From Streptomyces aureus (GTDB lineage: Bacteria > Actinomycetota > Actinomycetes > Streptomycetales > Streptomycetaceae), in NCBI RefSeq assembly GCF_000725495.1, contig NZ_KL647039.1, forward strand, positions 148,287-212,286: a stretch of DNA of 64,000 nt. The letters run 5' to 3'. Positions 10,253 through 18,368 of this stretch are shown piece after piece; position 1 is the first letter of the stretch; every line of letters begins with the position of its first letter. The notes below the pieces were generated by a model. The model had not been told where the DNA came from, ran no database searches, and saw only the letters and a list, made by a program, of their open reading frames with translations. The position numbers and the translations under genes were made by a program.

Positions 10253-10918
10253 ATGAGGCTTCTGTCACTGAACCTGGGCCGGGCACAGGCCGTCGCGTAC
10301 ACCGACCAGCCCGAGGGCCTGACCGGCATCGGCAAGCTGCCGGTCGACGGGCCGGTCCGGGTGGCGGCGCCGGGCCCCAAGGGGACGGGCGGCAGCGGCC
10401 TCGCCGGGGACGCGGTGTGCGACCTGCGGCACCACGGCGGCGACGACCAGGCGGTGTACGCGGTCGCGCGCGAGGACCTCGACGCCTGGGAGGGTGAGCT
10501 CGGCCGGACGCTGCCGAACGGCATGTTCGGCGAGAACCTCACGACCCTGGGCCTCGACGTGTCCGGCGCGCTGATCGGTGAACGCTGGCGGATCGGGTCC
10601 GGTGTCGTCCTGGAGGTCACCTGCGGTCGCATCCCGTGCCGCACCTTCCAGGAGCACCTCGGCGAGAAGCGCTGGGTGAAGCGGTTCACGCTCCAGGGCG
10701 CGCCGGGCGCGTACCTGCGGGTGATCGAGCCCGGCGAGATCCGTTCCGGGGACCCGGTGGAGATCCTTCACCGGCCGGACCACGACGTGACGGTCGCCCT
10801 CCAGTTCCGCGCCGCGACCATCGAACGGAAGCTGCTGCCGCGGGTGTTGGCCGCGGGCGAGGCACTGCATCCGGAGGCCCTGGCCACGGCCCGTGAGTAC
10901 GTGGCCAAGCACGGCTGA
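10253..10918 (+). CDS. MOSC-domain protein, YiiM-like
   Basis: 221 aa. The MOSC (molybdenum cofactor sulfurase C-terminal) domain covers about residues 25-165, with DLRHHGGDDQAVYAVARED (the conserved H-H-G-G-xx-Q-A-V stretch), MFGENLTTLG and the cysteine-bearing segment EVTCGRIPCRTFQEHLG. The C-terminal part (HDVTVALQFRA...) matches the YiiM 3-alpha extension. Such proteins handle molybdenum cofactor and reduce N-hydroxylated compounds in E. coli YiiM; the substrate here is unknown. Likely controlled by the divergent LysR protein. Confidence 0.9.
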   Translation: MRLLSLNLGRAQAVAYTDQPEGLTGIGKLPVDGPVRVAAPGPKGTGGSGLAGDAVCDLRHHGGDDQAVYAVAREDLDAWEGELGRTLPNGMFGENLTTLGLDVSGALIGERWRIGSGVVLEVTCGRIPCRTFQEHLGEKRWVKRFTLQGAPGAYLRVIEPGEIRSGDPVEILHRPDHDVTVALQFRAATIERKLLPRVLAAGEALHPEALATAREYVAKHG

Positions 10919-10994
10919 CAGGGGCGTCGGCGGCCGTCGCCGGGGAACCCGTCGACGGCGGGCGGGGGGTCCGGCCGGTCACTACCCTTGCGCC

Positions 10995-11768
10995 ATGACA
11001 ACGGCTCTGATTACGGGATCGACCGCGGGGATCGGTGCCGCCTTCGCGCGGCGGCTGGCGGCGGACGGGCACGACCTCGTGCTGGTCGCGCGTGACACGA
11101 AGCGGCTGCACGAGCAGGCGACCGAGCTGCACGACAAGCACGGCATCGAGGCGGAGGTGCTCACGGCGGACCTGGCGACGGACGAGGGCATCGAGGAGGT
11201 CGCCGCCCGTCTGTCGGACCGCCGCAACCCGGTCGACCTGCTGGTCAACAACGCCGGCTTCGGCAACAAAGGCCGCTATCTGGACGTGTCGATGGCGGAC
11301 GAGCTGAAAATGCTCAAGGTGCACTGCGAGGCGGTGCTCCGGCTGACGTCGGCGGCGGCCGAGGCGATGCGGGAGCGCGGCCGGGGCGGTGTCGTCAACG
11401 TGGCGTCCGTGGCCGCGTTCGTGCCGCGCGGCACCTACGGGGCGTCGAAGGCGTGGGTCGTGCAGTTCACGCAGGGCGCGGCGAAGGACCTCGCGGGCAG
11501 CGGGGTGCGGCTGATGGCGCTGGCCCCGGGCTTCGTGCGCACCGAGTTCCACGAGCGGGCCGGCATGGGCACGGACAACATCCCCAACTGGATGTGGCTG
11601 GACGCCGACAAGCTGGTCGCGGCGGCGCTGGCGGACCTGGCGCGCGGGAAGTCGCTGTCCGTTCCGGATCCGCGCTACAAGGCGCTGATGGGACTGGTGA
11701 AGGTGACCCCGCGGGCGCTGCTCGGCGGGATCTCCTCGAAGACGGGCCGCAAGTACGGCCCCCAGTAG
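10995..11768 (+). CDS. Short-chain dehydrogenase/reductase
   Basis: 257-aa classical SDR: cofactor motif TGSTAGIG (res 8-15), NNAG (about 89-92), catalytic Ser in VNVASVAAF, and YGASK carrying Tyr and Lys. Arg/Lys residues after the first beta strand (VARDTKRL) suggest NADP(H). PGFVRTEF is the usual nucleotide-binding end segment. The ATG at 10995 has no Shine-Dalgarno; TACCCT at 10983-10988 lies 6 nt upstream as a -10 box, so the mRNA is probably leaderless. Substrate cannot be told from the sequence. Standalone gene. Confidence 0.9.
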   Translation: MTTALITGSTAGIGAAFARRLAADGHDLVLVARDTKRLHEQATELHDKHGIEAEVLTADLATDEGIEEVAARLSDRRNPVDLLVNNAGFGNKGRYLDVSMADELKMLKVHCEAVLRLTSAAAEAMRERGRGGVVNVASVAAFVPRGTYGASKAWVVQFTQGAAKDLAGSGVRLMALAPGFVRTEFHERAGMGTDNIPNWMWLDADKLVAAALADLARGKSLSVPDPRYKALMGLVKVTPRALLGGISSKTGRKYGPQ

Positions 11769-11969
11769 GCCTCGGGGGGTCTCCGGCAGCGGGCCCCGTG
11801 GTGTGCGGGGGCCGGACGGTGAGGCCGGACGGGCAGGTCGAAGAGGGATCTGTCCGGGCCGGGCGGCCGGCGGCAGGCTGAAGGGGTCGAAAGCACCGGG
11901 CGGCCCCATGGTGAGGCGCCCGGGATGTCACGGCTCCCCACGCTCCGCCCCATCACCGAGGAGACTCCC

Positions 11970-12551
11970 ATGGCGCTCACTGCCGCCCGGACGGCCCACA
12001 GCGGCGCGTCCACCCCGTCCGCCGGCCGCTCCGACCTCGCGGTGCGCTCGCGACTCGCCGCGTTCAACGCCTTCCTGCTCAGCGGGCTGACCCTGTGGCT
12101 CGGCCTCGTGACACTGAACAACCTGAACGACTTCGGGACCAACCGGGCGCTGATCAGCCGCATGCTGACCATGACGGACCTGATCCACGACCCGGTGCGC
12201 GGCAACGGCCTGCAGTGGCGGGCGCTGCCGGACTCGATGGCGTCCCCCACCCTGATCGGCGTCATCCTGTACGAGATCCTCACGGTCGCCCTGCTCGCCC
12301 GGGCCGCGGTCCTGCAGGTGCGCCGGGCGCGCGGCCTCGAGGCCGGTCTCGCCACCACACGGCACACCAACCTGGCGCTGGGCGCGTTCGTCGGTCTCTT
12401 CCTGCTCTTCCTGACCGGCGGCATGTGGTTCGGCTACTGGATCTACATCGGCGCCGCGCAGCAGGTCCACTTCACCGGCCTGATCATCGGTCTGCTGGCC
12501 GCGCTCCTGGTCAATCTCCCCTCGGTGACCGGGGCGCAGCAGGAGCGGTGA
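11970..12551 (+). CDS. DUF2165-type small integral membrane protein
   Basis: 193 aa with four predicted membrane helices (about 40-62, 108-130, 143-165 and 170-187). The loop after helix 1 contains NNLNDFGTNRALISRMLTM and a following WRAL, which resemble the DUF2165 family (predicted membrane proteins of unknown function). ATG 11970 is chosen because GAGGAGA lies 6 nt upstream; an in-frame ATG 45 nt earlier lacks one. Followed by a long hairpin before the UbiA gene. Confidence 0.75.
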   Translation: MALTAARTAHSGASTPSAGRSDLAVRSRLAAFNAFLLSGLTLWLGLVTLNNLNDFGTNRALISRMLTMTDLIHDPVRGNGLQWRALPDSMASPTLIGVILYEILTVALLARAAVLQVRRARGLEAGLATTRHTNLALGAFVGLFLLFLTGGMWFGYWIYIGAAQQVHFTGLIIGLLAALLVNLPSVTGAQQER

Positions 12552-12573
12552 ACCAGCCGGTGACCGGCACCCC

Positions 12574-12635
12574 CGTCGGCGGTCCTTCCGATACTCCACC
12601 TTCCCCAAAGGGAGTACCGGTAGGACCGCCGATGG
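12574..12635 (+). terminator. Long imperfect inverted repeat between DUF2165 and UbiA genes
   Basis: Arms 12574-12597 and 12610-12635 pair over about 23 positions with two or three mismatches and a 12-nt loop. It lies just after the DUF2165 stop and 42 bp before the next start, both on the plus strand. It is either a terminator or a leader structure; there is no U-tract. Confidence 0.6.
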
Positions 12636-12676
12636 GGGATGTGTGCGTGGTCCGGGGTTCATTAGCGTCCTCGGCC

Positions 12677-13711
12677 ATGGGGGTACACACCGCACGACTC
12701 AGCGCTCGGACAACGCAGACCCGCACGGGGACCGCTCCTCCTCCCCGTGCCTTCGACACCGCCCGGCACCCGGCCCGCGGGACGGGCGGCACCGGCCGCA
12801 CGGACCTCGTCGGGGCCGCGGCCGCCCCACGAAAGAGCCTCGGCCTCCGTCTGTTCCTCGAGGAGGCCCGCCCCAGCGTCCAGCTCATCTTCCTGATGCG
12901 TTTCCTGACCGGCGCGGTCCTCGCGGCCGGCGGAGGGTTCTCCGGTCTCGGAGCGTCCGTGGTGGTGCCGGGTGCCGGCTGGACGCTCGCGACGCTGTTC
13001 ACGTACGGGATCAACGGGGTGTGCGACGTGCACGAGGACCTGGTCAACAGGACGGGCCGCCCCATCGCGCGGGGCGAGCTGGCGCCCGGGACCGCGGCCG
13101 CGTGGACGTGGCTGTGCGCGGTCGGCTCCGTGGCCGCGATGCTGTCGACCGGCAGCGCGCTGCTCACCACGTACGACCTGCTGTTCCTGCTGCTCGGGTA
13201 CGCCTACTCCGCGGCGCCGTTCCAGCTGAAGCGGACCGCCGCGGGAGCCTCCGGCTCGGTGCTCCTGATGGGGCTGCTGACCTACGCCGCCGGATGGACG
13301 GCCGCCGGCCGGACGCTGCCCACCGGTACGGATCTCGCGGTCGCCTCCGCGATGTCGCTGTGGATGGCCGCGGTGGGCGCGGTCACCAAGGACTTCTCGC
13401 ACGTCGCCGGCGACGCGGCGGCCGGGCGGCGCAGCTCGGTCACGGCCTGGGGCGACACGACGGCCCGGTTCGTCGCCGCAGTCGGGGCGCTCGTGGTCGC
13501 CGGGGGCTTCGCGACCGTGGCCGCGCTCCGTCCCGCGCCCCTGGGACCGGCGGCCGCAGCGCTGCTGTGCGGCGCTGTCACGGTGGCGGTCCTGTGCCGG
13601 ACGACCCGGGGGGACGCGGCGCGGGCGCGCACTCCCTACCGCGCCTTCATGGTGACGCAGTATCTGGTGCATCTGGCGGTCTTCGCGGCGCTCGTCCGGC
13701 CGACGCCGTAG
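12677..13711 (+). CDS. UbiA-family membrane prenyltransferase
   Basis: 344 aa. After a 55-residue Ala/Thr/Arg-rich cytoplasmic leader, about eight hydrophobic helices follow. The two Asp-rich prenyl-diphosphate/Mg sites are seen: NGVCDVHED at 113-121 followed by NRTGRPIARGEL, and KDFSHVAGD at 238-246. These are the marks of intramembrane aromatic prenyltransferases and related UbiA enzymes. Acceptor and prenyl donor cannot be read from the sequence; no quinone pathway genes are nearby. ATG 12677 has no ribosome binding site; a later start around residue 50 (LVGAA) would keep all conserved parts. Confidence 0.88.
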   Translation: MGVHTARLSARTTQTRTGTAPPPRAFDTARHPARGTGGTGRTDLVGAAAAPRKSLGLRLFLEEARPSVQLIFLMRFLTGAVLAAGGGFSGLGASVVVPGAGWTLATLFTYGINGVCDVHEDLVNRTGRPIARGELAPGTAAAWTWLCAVGSVAAMLSTGSALLTTYDLLFLLLGYAYSAAPFQLKRTAAGASGSVLLMGLLTYAAGWTAAGRTLPTGTDLAVASAMSLWMAAVGAVTKDFSHVAGDAAAGRRSSVTAWGDTTARFVAAVGALVVAGGFATVAALRPAPLGPAAAALLCGAVTVAVLCRTTRGDAARARTPYRAFMVTQYLVHLAVFAALVRPTP

Positions 13712-13749
13712 GACCGTGCCGGCCGGCCCGCCGTCAGGGCCGTCCACCT

Positions 13750-13845
13750 TGCGGACCGGCCGTGCCACTGCCCGACCGTGCTGCGGACCGACCGTCCCGC
13801 TACCCGACCGTTCTGCGGACCGATCCTCCTGCGGACCGACCGCCG
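13750..13845. repeat. Imperfect direct repeats, 32/16-bp units
   Basis: Four copies of TGCGGACCG(A/G)(C/T)C begin at 13750, 13782, 13814 and 13830. The first two are part of 32-bp units that share most positions; the last two are 16 bp apart. They occupy the gap between the UbiA stop (13711) and the response regulator stop (13918), a convergent junction. No coding signal. Confidence 0.75.
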
Positions 13846-13917
13846 CGCGGCCCGGTGTGCGCGTGTCTCCCCGGAGTTCCCGGGGGACACGGACACTCCG
13901 GGCCGCCCCTTCTGCCC

Positions 13918-14643
13918 TCAGGCCCCGTGGCGCGGGCCCGCTCCGAAGCGGGGTTCGGCGGGGGCGCGGCCCGGAGCGGGGATCAGCCGGCGTTCGACCG
14001 CCTTGTTGACGGCGTCGATACGGGAGACGGCGTCGAGCTTGGCGAAGATGTTGCGCATGTGGCGCTTGATGGTGCCCTCGGCGATCCCGAGCCGTACGGC
14101 GATCTGACGGTTGCTCATGGCTTCGGCGACCAGGCCGAGAACCTCGACCTCGCGTTCGGAGAGGGTGCCCTCGGGTGCGGCCGGTTCGGGGCGCAGGCTC
14201 GCGGGGGACACGGAGACGGTGACCGTGCGCCCGCTGCCGCCGTCGCCGTCGCGCACGGCGGAGACCAGCGTCTCGCGGCCGGCGCTCTTGTGCAGATAGC
14301 CGCTGACCCCGAGCCGCAGCAGCTCCTGCACCAGCTGCTGGCCGTCGTACATGCTGAGCACGATGATGCGCAGGCCGGGGTCTCGCTCCAGGAGCCTGCG
14401 GACGGTCAGCGGCGGGTCGTTGCGGGGCATCTCGATGTCGAGCAGGACGACGTCGGGACGGTGTTCGGCGGCGAGCCGGACGGCGTCCTCTCCGTTGCCC
14501 GCCTGGGCCACCACCTGGAATCCGGGCTCGGTGCGCAGCAGGTCGCACAGGGCCTCGCGCAGCAGGGTGTGATCGTCGGCGACGAGGATGCGGACGATGC
14601 CGGAGTGCTCGCCGCCCGCCGAGGACTTGTCGTGCTCGTTCAC
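13918..14643 (-). CDS. NarL/LuxR-family response regulator
   Basis: 241 aa: receiver domain at about residues 17-135 (ILVADDHTLLREAL, acceptor Asp in VVLLDIEMPRND, Ser/Thr and Lys switches in IVLSMYDG and YLHKSAG) and LuxR HTH at about 162-220 (LSEREVEVLGLVAEAMSNRQIAVRLGIAEGTIKRHM). The GTG start at 14643 overlaps the kinase stop as GTGA, showing translational coupling with the upstream kinase. A Pro/Ala/Gly-rich tail of 20 residues follows the HTH. Together they form a two-component system; the target genes are unknown. Confidence 0.93.
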   Translation of the reverse strand: MNEHDKSSAGGEHSGIVRILVADDHTLLREALCDLLRTEPGFQVVAQAGNGEDAVRLAAEHRPDVVLLDIEMPRNDPPLTVRRLLERDPGLRIIVLSMYDGQQLVQELLRLGVSGYLHKSAGRETLVSAVRDGDGGSGRTVTVSVSPASLRPEPAAPEGTLSEREVEVLGLVAEAMSNRQIAVRLGIAEGTIKRHMRNIFAKLDAVSRIDAVNKAVERRLIPAPGRAPAEPRFGAGPRHGA

Positions 14644-15776
14644 CGGACGCCGTGGCCTTCCTTGATGGGTATCCAGATGGTGACGTGGGTCCCGCGACCG
14701 CGCGCCGAGTCGATGTGGAGGGTGCCGTCGACCAGGTCGGCCCGCTCCTGAAGCCCGGTCAGACCGTTGGCGCGGTCGCCCGCGCGGGTCCTGGCGGTGT
14801 CGAAACCTAGGCCGTCGTCGATGATCTCGGTCTGGATCTCGTGCGGCGCGATGTCGATGTGGACCACGATGTTGCCCGCCTCCGCGTGCCGGAAGGCGTT
14901 CCGCAGGCATTCGCGGACCATGATGAACAGTTCCTCGGACACGGGCTGCGGGATCCACTCGTCCAGGCCGCGCACCCAGACCCGCACCGGGGCCACCGAG
15001 TCGCCCATCGAGGCCACGAACTGGTTGATCGCCTCCTCGAGACAGCCGGAGACGGACGGGCGGCGCAGTTCGGTGACGAGTTCCCTGGTCCGCGCGAGCG
15101 TCTCCAGGATCGCCGCCTGGGCGGCCCGTACGGTCGGGGGCACGTCGCCCCCCTGCCGGCCCAGCTCGACCTCGTACAGCTCGAGTTGGCGCATGGCCAG
15201 GCTCAGCGAGTTGCCGACCTGGTCGTGGATCTCGCGGGCCAGCTTGCGGTGACCCTGTTCGTGCACCTCACGGACCCGGCCGAGCATGAAGGAGTCGTAC
15301 GCGATCGAGCCGACCTCGAGACGGCGGCCGATGCCCTGCTGAAGGGCGCGGACGGCGACGGTGTACCCGTCGACGCGCTCGGAATCGTCCTCCCCGGCGT
15401 CCTCGATGCTCTTGAGCAGGTATTCGAGCACGGTGTCGAAGAGGATGACGCCGGCGCGCACCGAGTGGGTGAGGTGGATGCTCTGCCGGACGCGGATCGC
15501 GCCCAGGTCGACCACCTCGGCGATCTGGCTGTCGGTGACCGTGGTCCGTCCGAGGGCGATGCTCTCGGCACAATCGGCGAAAATTCGACGGGCTTGGAGC
15601 TCGCACTGCTGCCACGCGCGGGGCTCGCCGACGAGTGGGCTGCTGATGGCCCGCAGGCGTGCCGCATAGGCGGCGACGGCCGCGTCCTCGTAGGACCTGA
15701 AGTGGTTCACGGAAATACTTCCGGCGCCGATACGGTCGGCGCTGCTGCCGCTCCGGCTGCCCGTTAACTCGCTCAA
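14640..15776 (-). CDS. Soluble NarL-type sensor histidine kinase
   Basis: About 378 aa. No membrane helix is seen, so the sensor is cytoplasmic. The N-terminal 190 residues are a helical domain with no recognised name. The HisKA_3 dimerisation segment with phosphoacceptor reads KLAREIHDQVGNSLSLAM; the HATPase_c domain has the N-box ECLRNAFRHA and the G-box IDDGLGFD and GLTGLQERADLV. TTG at 15776 is preferred because GGAGGAGGG precedes it; ATG 15848 lies in the same frame without a ribosome binding site and overlaps a promoter-like region. Couples by GTGA to the response regulator. Confidence 0.87.
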   Translation of the reverse strand: MSELTGSRSGSSADRIGAGSISVNHFRSYEDAAVAAYAARLRAISSPLVGEPRAWQQCELQARRIFADCAESIALGRTTVTDSQIAEVVDLGAIRVRQSIHLTHSVRAGVILFDTVLEYLLKSIEDAGEDDSERVDGYTVAVRALQQGIGRRLEVGSIAYDSFMLGRVREVHEQGHRKLAREIHDQVGNSLSLAMRQLELYEVELGRQGGDVPPTVRAAQAAILETLARTRELVTELRRPSVSGCLEEAINQFVASMGDSVAPVRVWVRGLDEWIPQPVSEELFIMVRECLRNAFRHAEAGNIVVHIDIAPHEIQTEIIDDGLGFDTARTRAGDRANGLTGLQERADLVDGTLHIDSARGRGTHVTIWIPIKEGHGVR

Positions 15777-15943
15777 AACGCCCTCCTCCCCCGTGGCGCA
15801 GAGCCACCCCCACAGCGTCTGATCCGGGTGCAGAGTAAGCATATTCAACAGAGTTCTGTCAGAAGGTGGCGCAAAAGCGCCCTTTGGAATTCATTTGAAA
15901 AAGCAACCGAATGCCGGCGGGACGGCGGACGAGGACGGCGGAC

Positions 15944-15980
15944 GAAAACAGGCCCGGCAGCGGGGGGCTGCCGGGCCTGT
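15944..15980 (-). terminator. Rho-independent terminator of the small membrane protein gene
   Basis: A perfect 13-bp stem (ACAGGCCCGGCAG at 15948-15960 with its complement at 15968-15980) and a 7-nt loop, followed on the minus strand by TTTT (15948-15944 side). It lies 35 nt after the stop of the gene ending at 16015. Confidence 0.9.
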
Positions 15981-16014
15981 CGGTGCCCACGAACGGTCGT
16001 CCGCGTGCCGGAAC

Positions 16015-16326
16015 CTACGAGCGGCGGCGGAGCACCGAGGCGCGCACCTTCAGGAGCGTGGGGAGCAGGGCGTAGACCACGGCCGGGACGACCACGCCGG
16101 TGACGATCAGGTTGCGCAGCAGCACCGGGAGGCCCATGACGTAGGGGCCGATCAGGAGCTGCGCGAGGGTCAGGGCCGAGAAGACCGACAGCCAGGTGAA
16201 CAGGAACCGGGTGTGGATCGAGGGCAGCGCCACCGGGGGCGCTGCCTGGGCCTGCGCCGCGGGCCGGGGAGCGGCGGTCGTGGTGGCGGCGATGGCCTCG
16301 GTGGTGCCGGGAGCGACGGTGGTCAT
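16015..16326 (-). CDS. Small membrane protein under TetR control
   Basis: 103 aa. The first 35 residues are Ala/Thr/Pro-rich; two membrane helices follow at about 40-62 and 68-92, and the end is basic (KVRASVLRRRS), suggesting N-in/C-in topology. The middle segment FTWLSVFSALTLAQLLIGPYV resembles DUF2798-type proteins only loosely. Start ATG 16326 is supported by the composition change there. The gene is divergent from a TetR regulator, with a strong operator between them, so it is very probably the repressed target. Confidence 0.75.
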   Translation of the reverse strand: MTTVAPGTTEAIAATTTAAPRPAAQAQAAPPVALPSIHTRFLFTWLSVFSALTLAQLLIGPYVMGLPVLLRNLIVTGVVVPAVVYALLPTLLKVRASVLRRRS

Positions 16327-16486
16327 GGCGGATTCCAATCCGGTCGGCGTCTGCGCTGCTGAACATCTGGATCGCTGGACCGCTCCGCCGGCCGCGGGGG
16401 CCGGACGGTGCGGGGTGATGCGGGGCGGTGCGGAGTCCTGGGGCCGGGACCGTGGTGCCTCGTCCCGGCGACAACCCAACTAAAGC

Positions 16487-16523
16487 AACCAACCAGTTGG
16501 ATGTCAACCATCCAGTTGGTTGG
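16487..16523. promoter_or_regulatory. Operator palindrome shared by TetR gene and membrane protein gene
   Basis: AACCAACCAGTTGGATG (16487-16503) is opposed by CATCCAGTTGGTTGG (ending 16523) around a centre of four bases; each half also contains the core CCAGTTGG. The palindrome overlaps the -35 box of the TetR promoter, the classic site for autorepression. Confidence 0.85.
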
Positions 16524-16548
16524 CAATCGGGGGCGCGCGCCCTAGCCT
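16520..16548 (+). promoter_or_regulatory. Promoter of the TetR gene, leaderless
   Basis: TTGGCA (16520-16525), 17-nt spacer, TAGCCT (16543-16548), then the ATG 6 nt later at 16555. The -35 lies inside the operator, so binding of the regulator would block RNA polymerase. Confidence 0.75.
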
Positions 16549-16554
16549 GGAGTC

Positions 16555-17151
16555 ATGACACGGGATCCGGGCCTCACCAAGGAGCGGCTGCTCACCGCCG
16601 CGACGGAAGAATTCGCAGCTCACGGGATTGCCGGCGCGCGCGTCGACCGCATCGCCGCGAGCGCGGGAGTCAACAAGGAGCGCATCTACGGCTACTTCGG
16701 CAACAAGCAGAAGCTCTTCGACGCGGTCGTGGGCCGGGCCCTCGACGAGGTCGCCGAAGCGGTGCCGCTCCACAGCGGGGACGACCCGGCCGAGTACGTC
16801 GGGCGGGTCTACGACTTCCACCGCGACAACCCGGTGCTCGTGCGGCTCCTGCTGTGGGAGGGCCTCCACTACCGCAACGAGGTGCTGCCGGGCGAGGACG
16901 GCCGGCGCGGTCACTACGAGGACAAGATCACCGCACTCGCGGGGAGCCTCGGGTTCTCCCCGGCCCTGGGCGACGCGGTGTCCGCGGAGGTCGCTCCCGT
17001 CCTGCTGAGCCTGATCGGCCTGGCCGTGTGGCCGCACGCGGTGCCGCAGATGGCACGGCTGATCCTGGACCCGTCCAAGCCGGAGACGGACCTGCGCGAG
17101 CACGTGGTGGAGTTCGCGAGGCGGGCTGTCGCGGCGCGGGTCGAGGTCTGA
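16555..17151 (+). CDS. TetR-family transcriptional regulator
   Basis: 198 aa. TetR_N HTH at residues 7-55 (TKERLLTAATEEFAAHGIAGARVDRIAASAGVNKERIYGYFGNKQ motif in sections), followed by a helical ligand domain with WEGLHYRNE. It binds, by inference, the palindrome directly upstream and represses itself and the divergent small membrane gene. The transcript appears leaderless. The ligand is unknown; such pairs often respond to drugs or fatty acids. Confidence 0.92.
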   Translation: MTRDPGLTKERLLTAATEEFAAHGIAGARVDRIAASAGVNKERIYGYFGNKQKLFDAVVGRALDEVAEAVPLHSGDDPAEYVGRVYDFHRDNPVLVRLLLWEGLHYRNEVLPGEDGRRGHYEDKITALAGSLGFSPALGDAVSAEVAPVLLSLIGLAVWPHAVPQMARLILDPSKPETDLREHVVEFARRAVAARVEV

Positions 17152-17163
17152 GGGAGGGGCCGG

Positions 17164-17231
17164 GAGTTCCAAGGGGCTGGGAGTTCCAAGGGGCCGGGAG
17201 TTCCAAGGGGCCGGGAGTTCCAAGGGGCCGG
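17164..17231. repeat. Four tandem copies of a 17-bp unit
   Basis: GAGTTCCAAGGGGCCGG is repeated head to tail at 17164, 17181, 17198 and 17215; only copy 1 differs by one base (CTGG for CCGG). It starts 13 bp after the TetR stop. Period 17 excludes a coding repeat. The rest of 17152-17451, the gap before the LuxR gene, holds no other clear feature besides a ribosome binding site GGAGGT. Confidence 0.95.
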
Positions 17232-17451
17232 GGTTCGGAGCCGGCGCTTCGCCCCCGGTCGGCGGTGTATCGCGTGACGGGCGCGGGGTGTCCGGCGACC
17301 GGGGCATCCCCCTGCCACTTTCGGTCCGCGCACCCCCCGTCTTGGAGGCACTGGGCCCCTGCGCGGGCCCCGGCGGCTCTAGCGTCTTCGGCATGGAAGG
17401 CCCACGGGGGCACCGCCGAGGACCCAGAGGACCCATGGAGGTAAGGCCACC

Positions 17452-18360
17452 ATGTCACCGCACCGCGCCGCTCTCGACCCAGTCGCCGCCCAGTCCCTGA
17501 ACGTCGTTCTCTCCATCCGCGACGACCTGCAGCGCTACGGACTCGAAGGCATGCTGAGGTCCCTCCGCGAGGTCGCCGCCTGCCATGCCTTCGCCGACCT
17601 CACGTCCGCCGTGGACGCCGTGCGCGCCCCGGCGACCGACCTGCTGATCGTGGCCCCCGGGGGCACGGACCTGGACCCCGACTCCGTACTGCACCGCGTG
17701 GCCGCCTACGGCGTACGCGTCCTGCTGCTCCTGCCCGACCTGGACTCCGTGGACCTGCACCGGGTGGCGTCCCTGTCCGGCGCCTCGCTGCTCTGCTCGG
17801 AGGGTCTGCGGACCGAGAACCTGCACAAGGTGCTCGTCGCGATGGCCGGAGGCGAGGTGCACATACCGGCCGAGCTCACCCGCGACCTGCTCCAGCTCGC
17901 GGGGCGCGGACACGGCGACCGGCAGGCCGTCCAGGCGCCGCCCCGGCTGACACCGCGGGAGCGGGAGGCCCTCGGGCATCTCGTCGAGGGCCTCAGCAAC
18001 AAGCAGATCGCCCGTCGGCTGCACATCTCCGAGCACGGTGTGAAGCGCCTCGTCGCCAGCATCCTCGCCAAGCTCAACTGCCCCAACCGCACGCTGGCGA
18101 CGGTCCGCGCCCTGCGCGAGGGCCTGTGCGCCCCGGTGTCCCCGCACCCCGTCGGCCGCCCGGCACAGCGCTCCCCCGCGGACGGCGACGCCCTCCCCGC
18201 ACAGCGCCCCTCCCCGGACGGCGGCGCCCTCACCGCGCACCGCTCCGCCCCGGACGGCGGCGCCCTCACCGCGCACCGCTCCGCCCCGGACGGGGACGTC
18301 CGCCCCGTCCCGTCGGCCGCCGGGCAGGCGGTCGCCTCCTCCCTCACGAACGGCTGGTGA
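17452..18360 (+). CDS. LuxR-type regulator with degenerate receiver domain and C-terminal repeats
   Basis: 302 aa. Residues 15-130 fold like a receiver (VVLSIRDDLQRYGLEGML...), but the phosphoacceptor strand reads DLLIVAPGG with no aspartate at its end, so phosphorylation is unlikely. LuxR HTH at about 162-218 (LTPREREALGHLVEGLSNKQIARRLHISEHGVKR). The last 65 residues contain four copies of a 12-residue repeat of the type GGALTAHRSAPD. GGAGGT lies before the ATG. First gene of a probable biosynthetic cluster, 8 bp before the HAD phosphatase, so likely its pathway regulator. Confidence 0.88.
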   Translation: MSPHRAALDPVAAQSLNVVLSIRDDLQRYGLEGMLRSLREVAACHAFADLTSAVDAVRAPATDLLIVAPGGTDLDPDSVLHRVAAYGVRVLLLLPDLDSVDLHRVASLSGASLLCSEGLRTENLHKVLVAMAGGEVHIPAELTRDLLQLAGRGHGDRQAVQAPPRLTPREREALGHLVEGLSNKQIARRLHISEHGVKRLVASILAKLNCPNRTLATVRALREGLCAPVSPHPVGRPAQRSPADGDALPAQRPSPDGGALTAHRSAPDGGALTAHRSAPDGDVRPVPSAAGQAVASSLTNGW

Positions 18361-18368
18361 CCCTCCCC

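Noticed and set aside
12662..14548. Long minus-strand open frame through the UbiA gene and the repeats
   Set aside because: Overlaps both the UbiA gene and the response regulator in the wrong frame; Arg/Pro/Gly-rich shadow.
17164..17231. Possible CRISPR array
   Set aside because: The units are contiguous with no unique spacers, only four copies, and no cas gene nearby.
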